Below, one piece after another: positions 52,880 through 64,000 of a DNA stretch of 64,000 bases. How positions within the stretch are numbered: position 1 is the first letter of the stretch; every line of letters starts with the position of its first letter. Made by a program: the position numbers and the translations under genes. The DNA is from Notospermus geniculatus (taxonomy: Eukaryota > Nemertea > Pilidiophora > Heteronemertea > Lineidae), in the NCBI GenBank assembly GCA_002633025.1, contig NMRB01000166.1, positions 133,371-197,370 of the forward strand, given 5' to 3'. The notes beneath the pieces were generated by a model, which saw only the letters and a program-made list of their open reading frames with translations, did no database searches and was not told where the DNA came from.

Positions 52880-64000
<11,121 letters not shown>

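Overview
This window is nuclear DNA from an animal, most likely a marine invertebrate deuterostome. Both host genes are ciliary or testis-type genes with short GT-AG introns, intergenic DNA is packed with foldback elements, and the AGGCCTA-type word frequent in echinoderm DNA recurs throughout. The species cannot be named from the sequence. Two host genes lie on the + strand. CCDC33 (C2-type domains plus C-terminal coiled coils) spans about 12.95-30.71 kb. The 5' part of an axonemal dynein heavy chain, closest to DNAH7 by motif recall, runs from 52.88 kb off the right edge, with the tail, linker, AAA1 and AAA2 readable. Exon boundaries were placed from splice sites and phase continuity.

Layout. 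1-5.6 kb: a minus-strand Ty3/gypsy-type element (5' LTR, tRNA-Lys primer site, SCAN-like gag with one zinc knuckle, RT, a split RNase H, a PHD finger, start of integrase), cut off at its integrase by an AGTA/TACT-rich insertion. 5.6-12.9 kb: small inverted-repeat elements and a dead integrase. 12.9-30.7 kb: CCDC33, its introns carrying several foldback elements and a 5S rRNA-derived sequence. 30.7-36.5 kb: repeats only. 36.5-51.9 kb: a composite LTR-retrotransposon locus. 51890-52505: assembly gap. 52.9-64.0 kb: the dynein gene.

The composite locus is the most interesting part. It holds three LTRs, two Gag-like reading frames that start with a ComEA-like helix-hairpin-helix and continue into a GRPPD repeat region, and a pol whose N-terminus is a MacroD-type macrodomain fused in frame to protease, RT and RNase H, with integrase after a duplication-caused frame break. 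Between the pol stop and the 3' LTR are four copies of one RNA hairpin design, with compensatory changes in the stems, a constant UAA bulge and a YUCG tetraloop. LTR 1 and LTR 3 are nearly identical, whereas LTR 2 is clearly different. With the unresolved base at 45437, this means the locus is either nested or mis-assembled.

A plausible reading is a young family of Ty3/gypsy elements that captured a host ADP-ribosyl hydrolase domain and carries its own structured RNA repeat. The host genes are ordinary by comparison, apart from seven tandem copies of one splice donor in the dynein gene and a minisatellite shared by the two introns flanking one of its exons.
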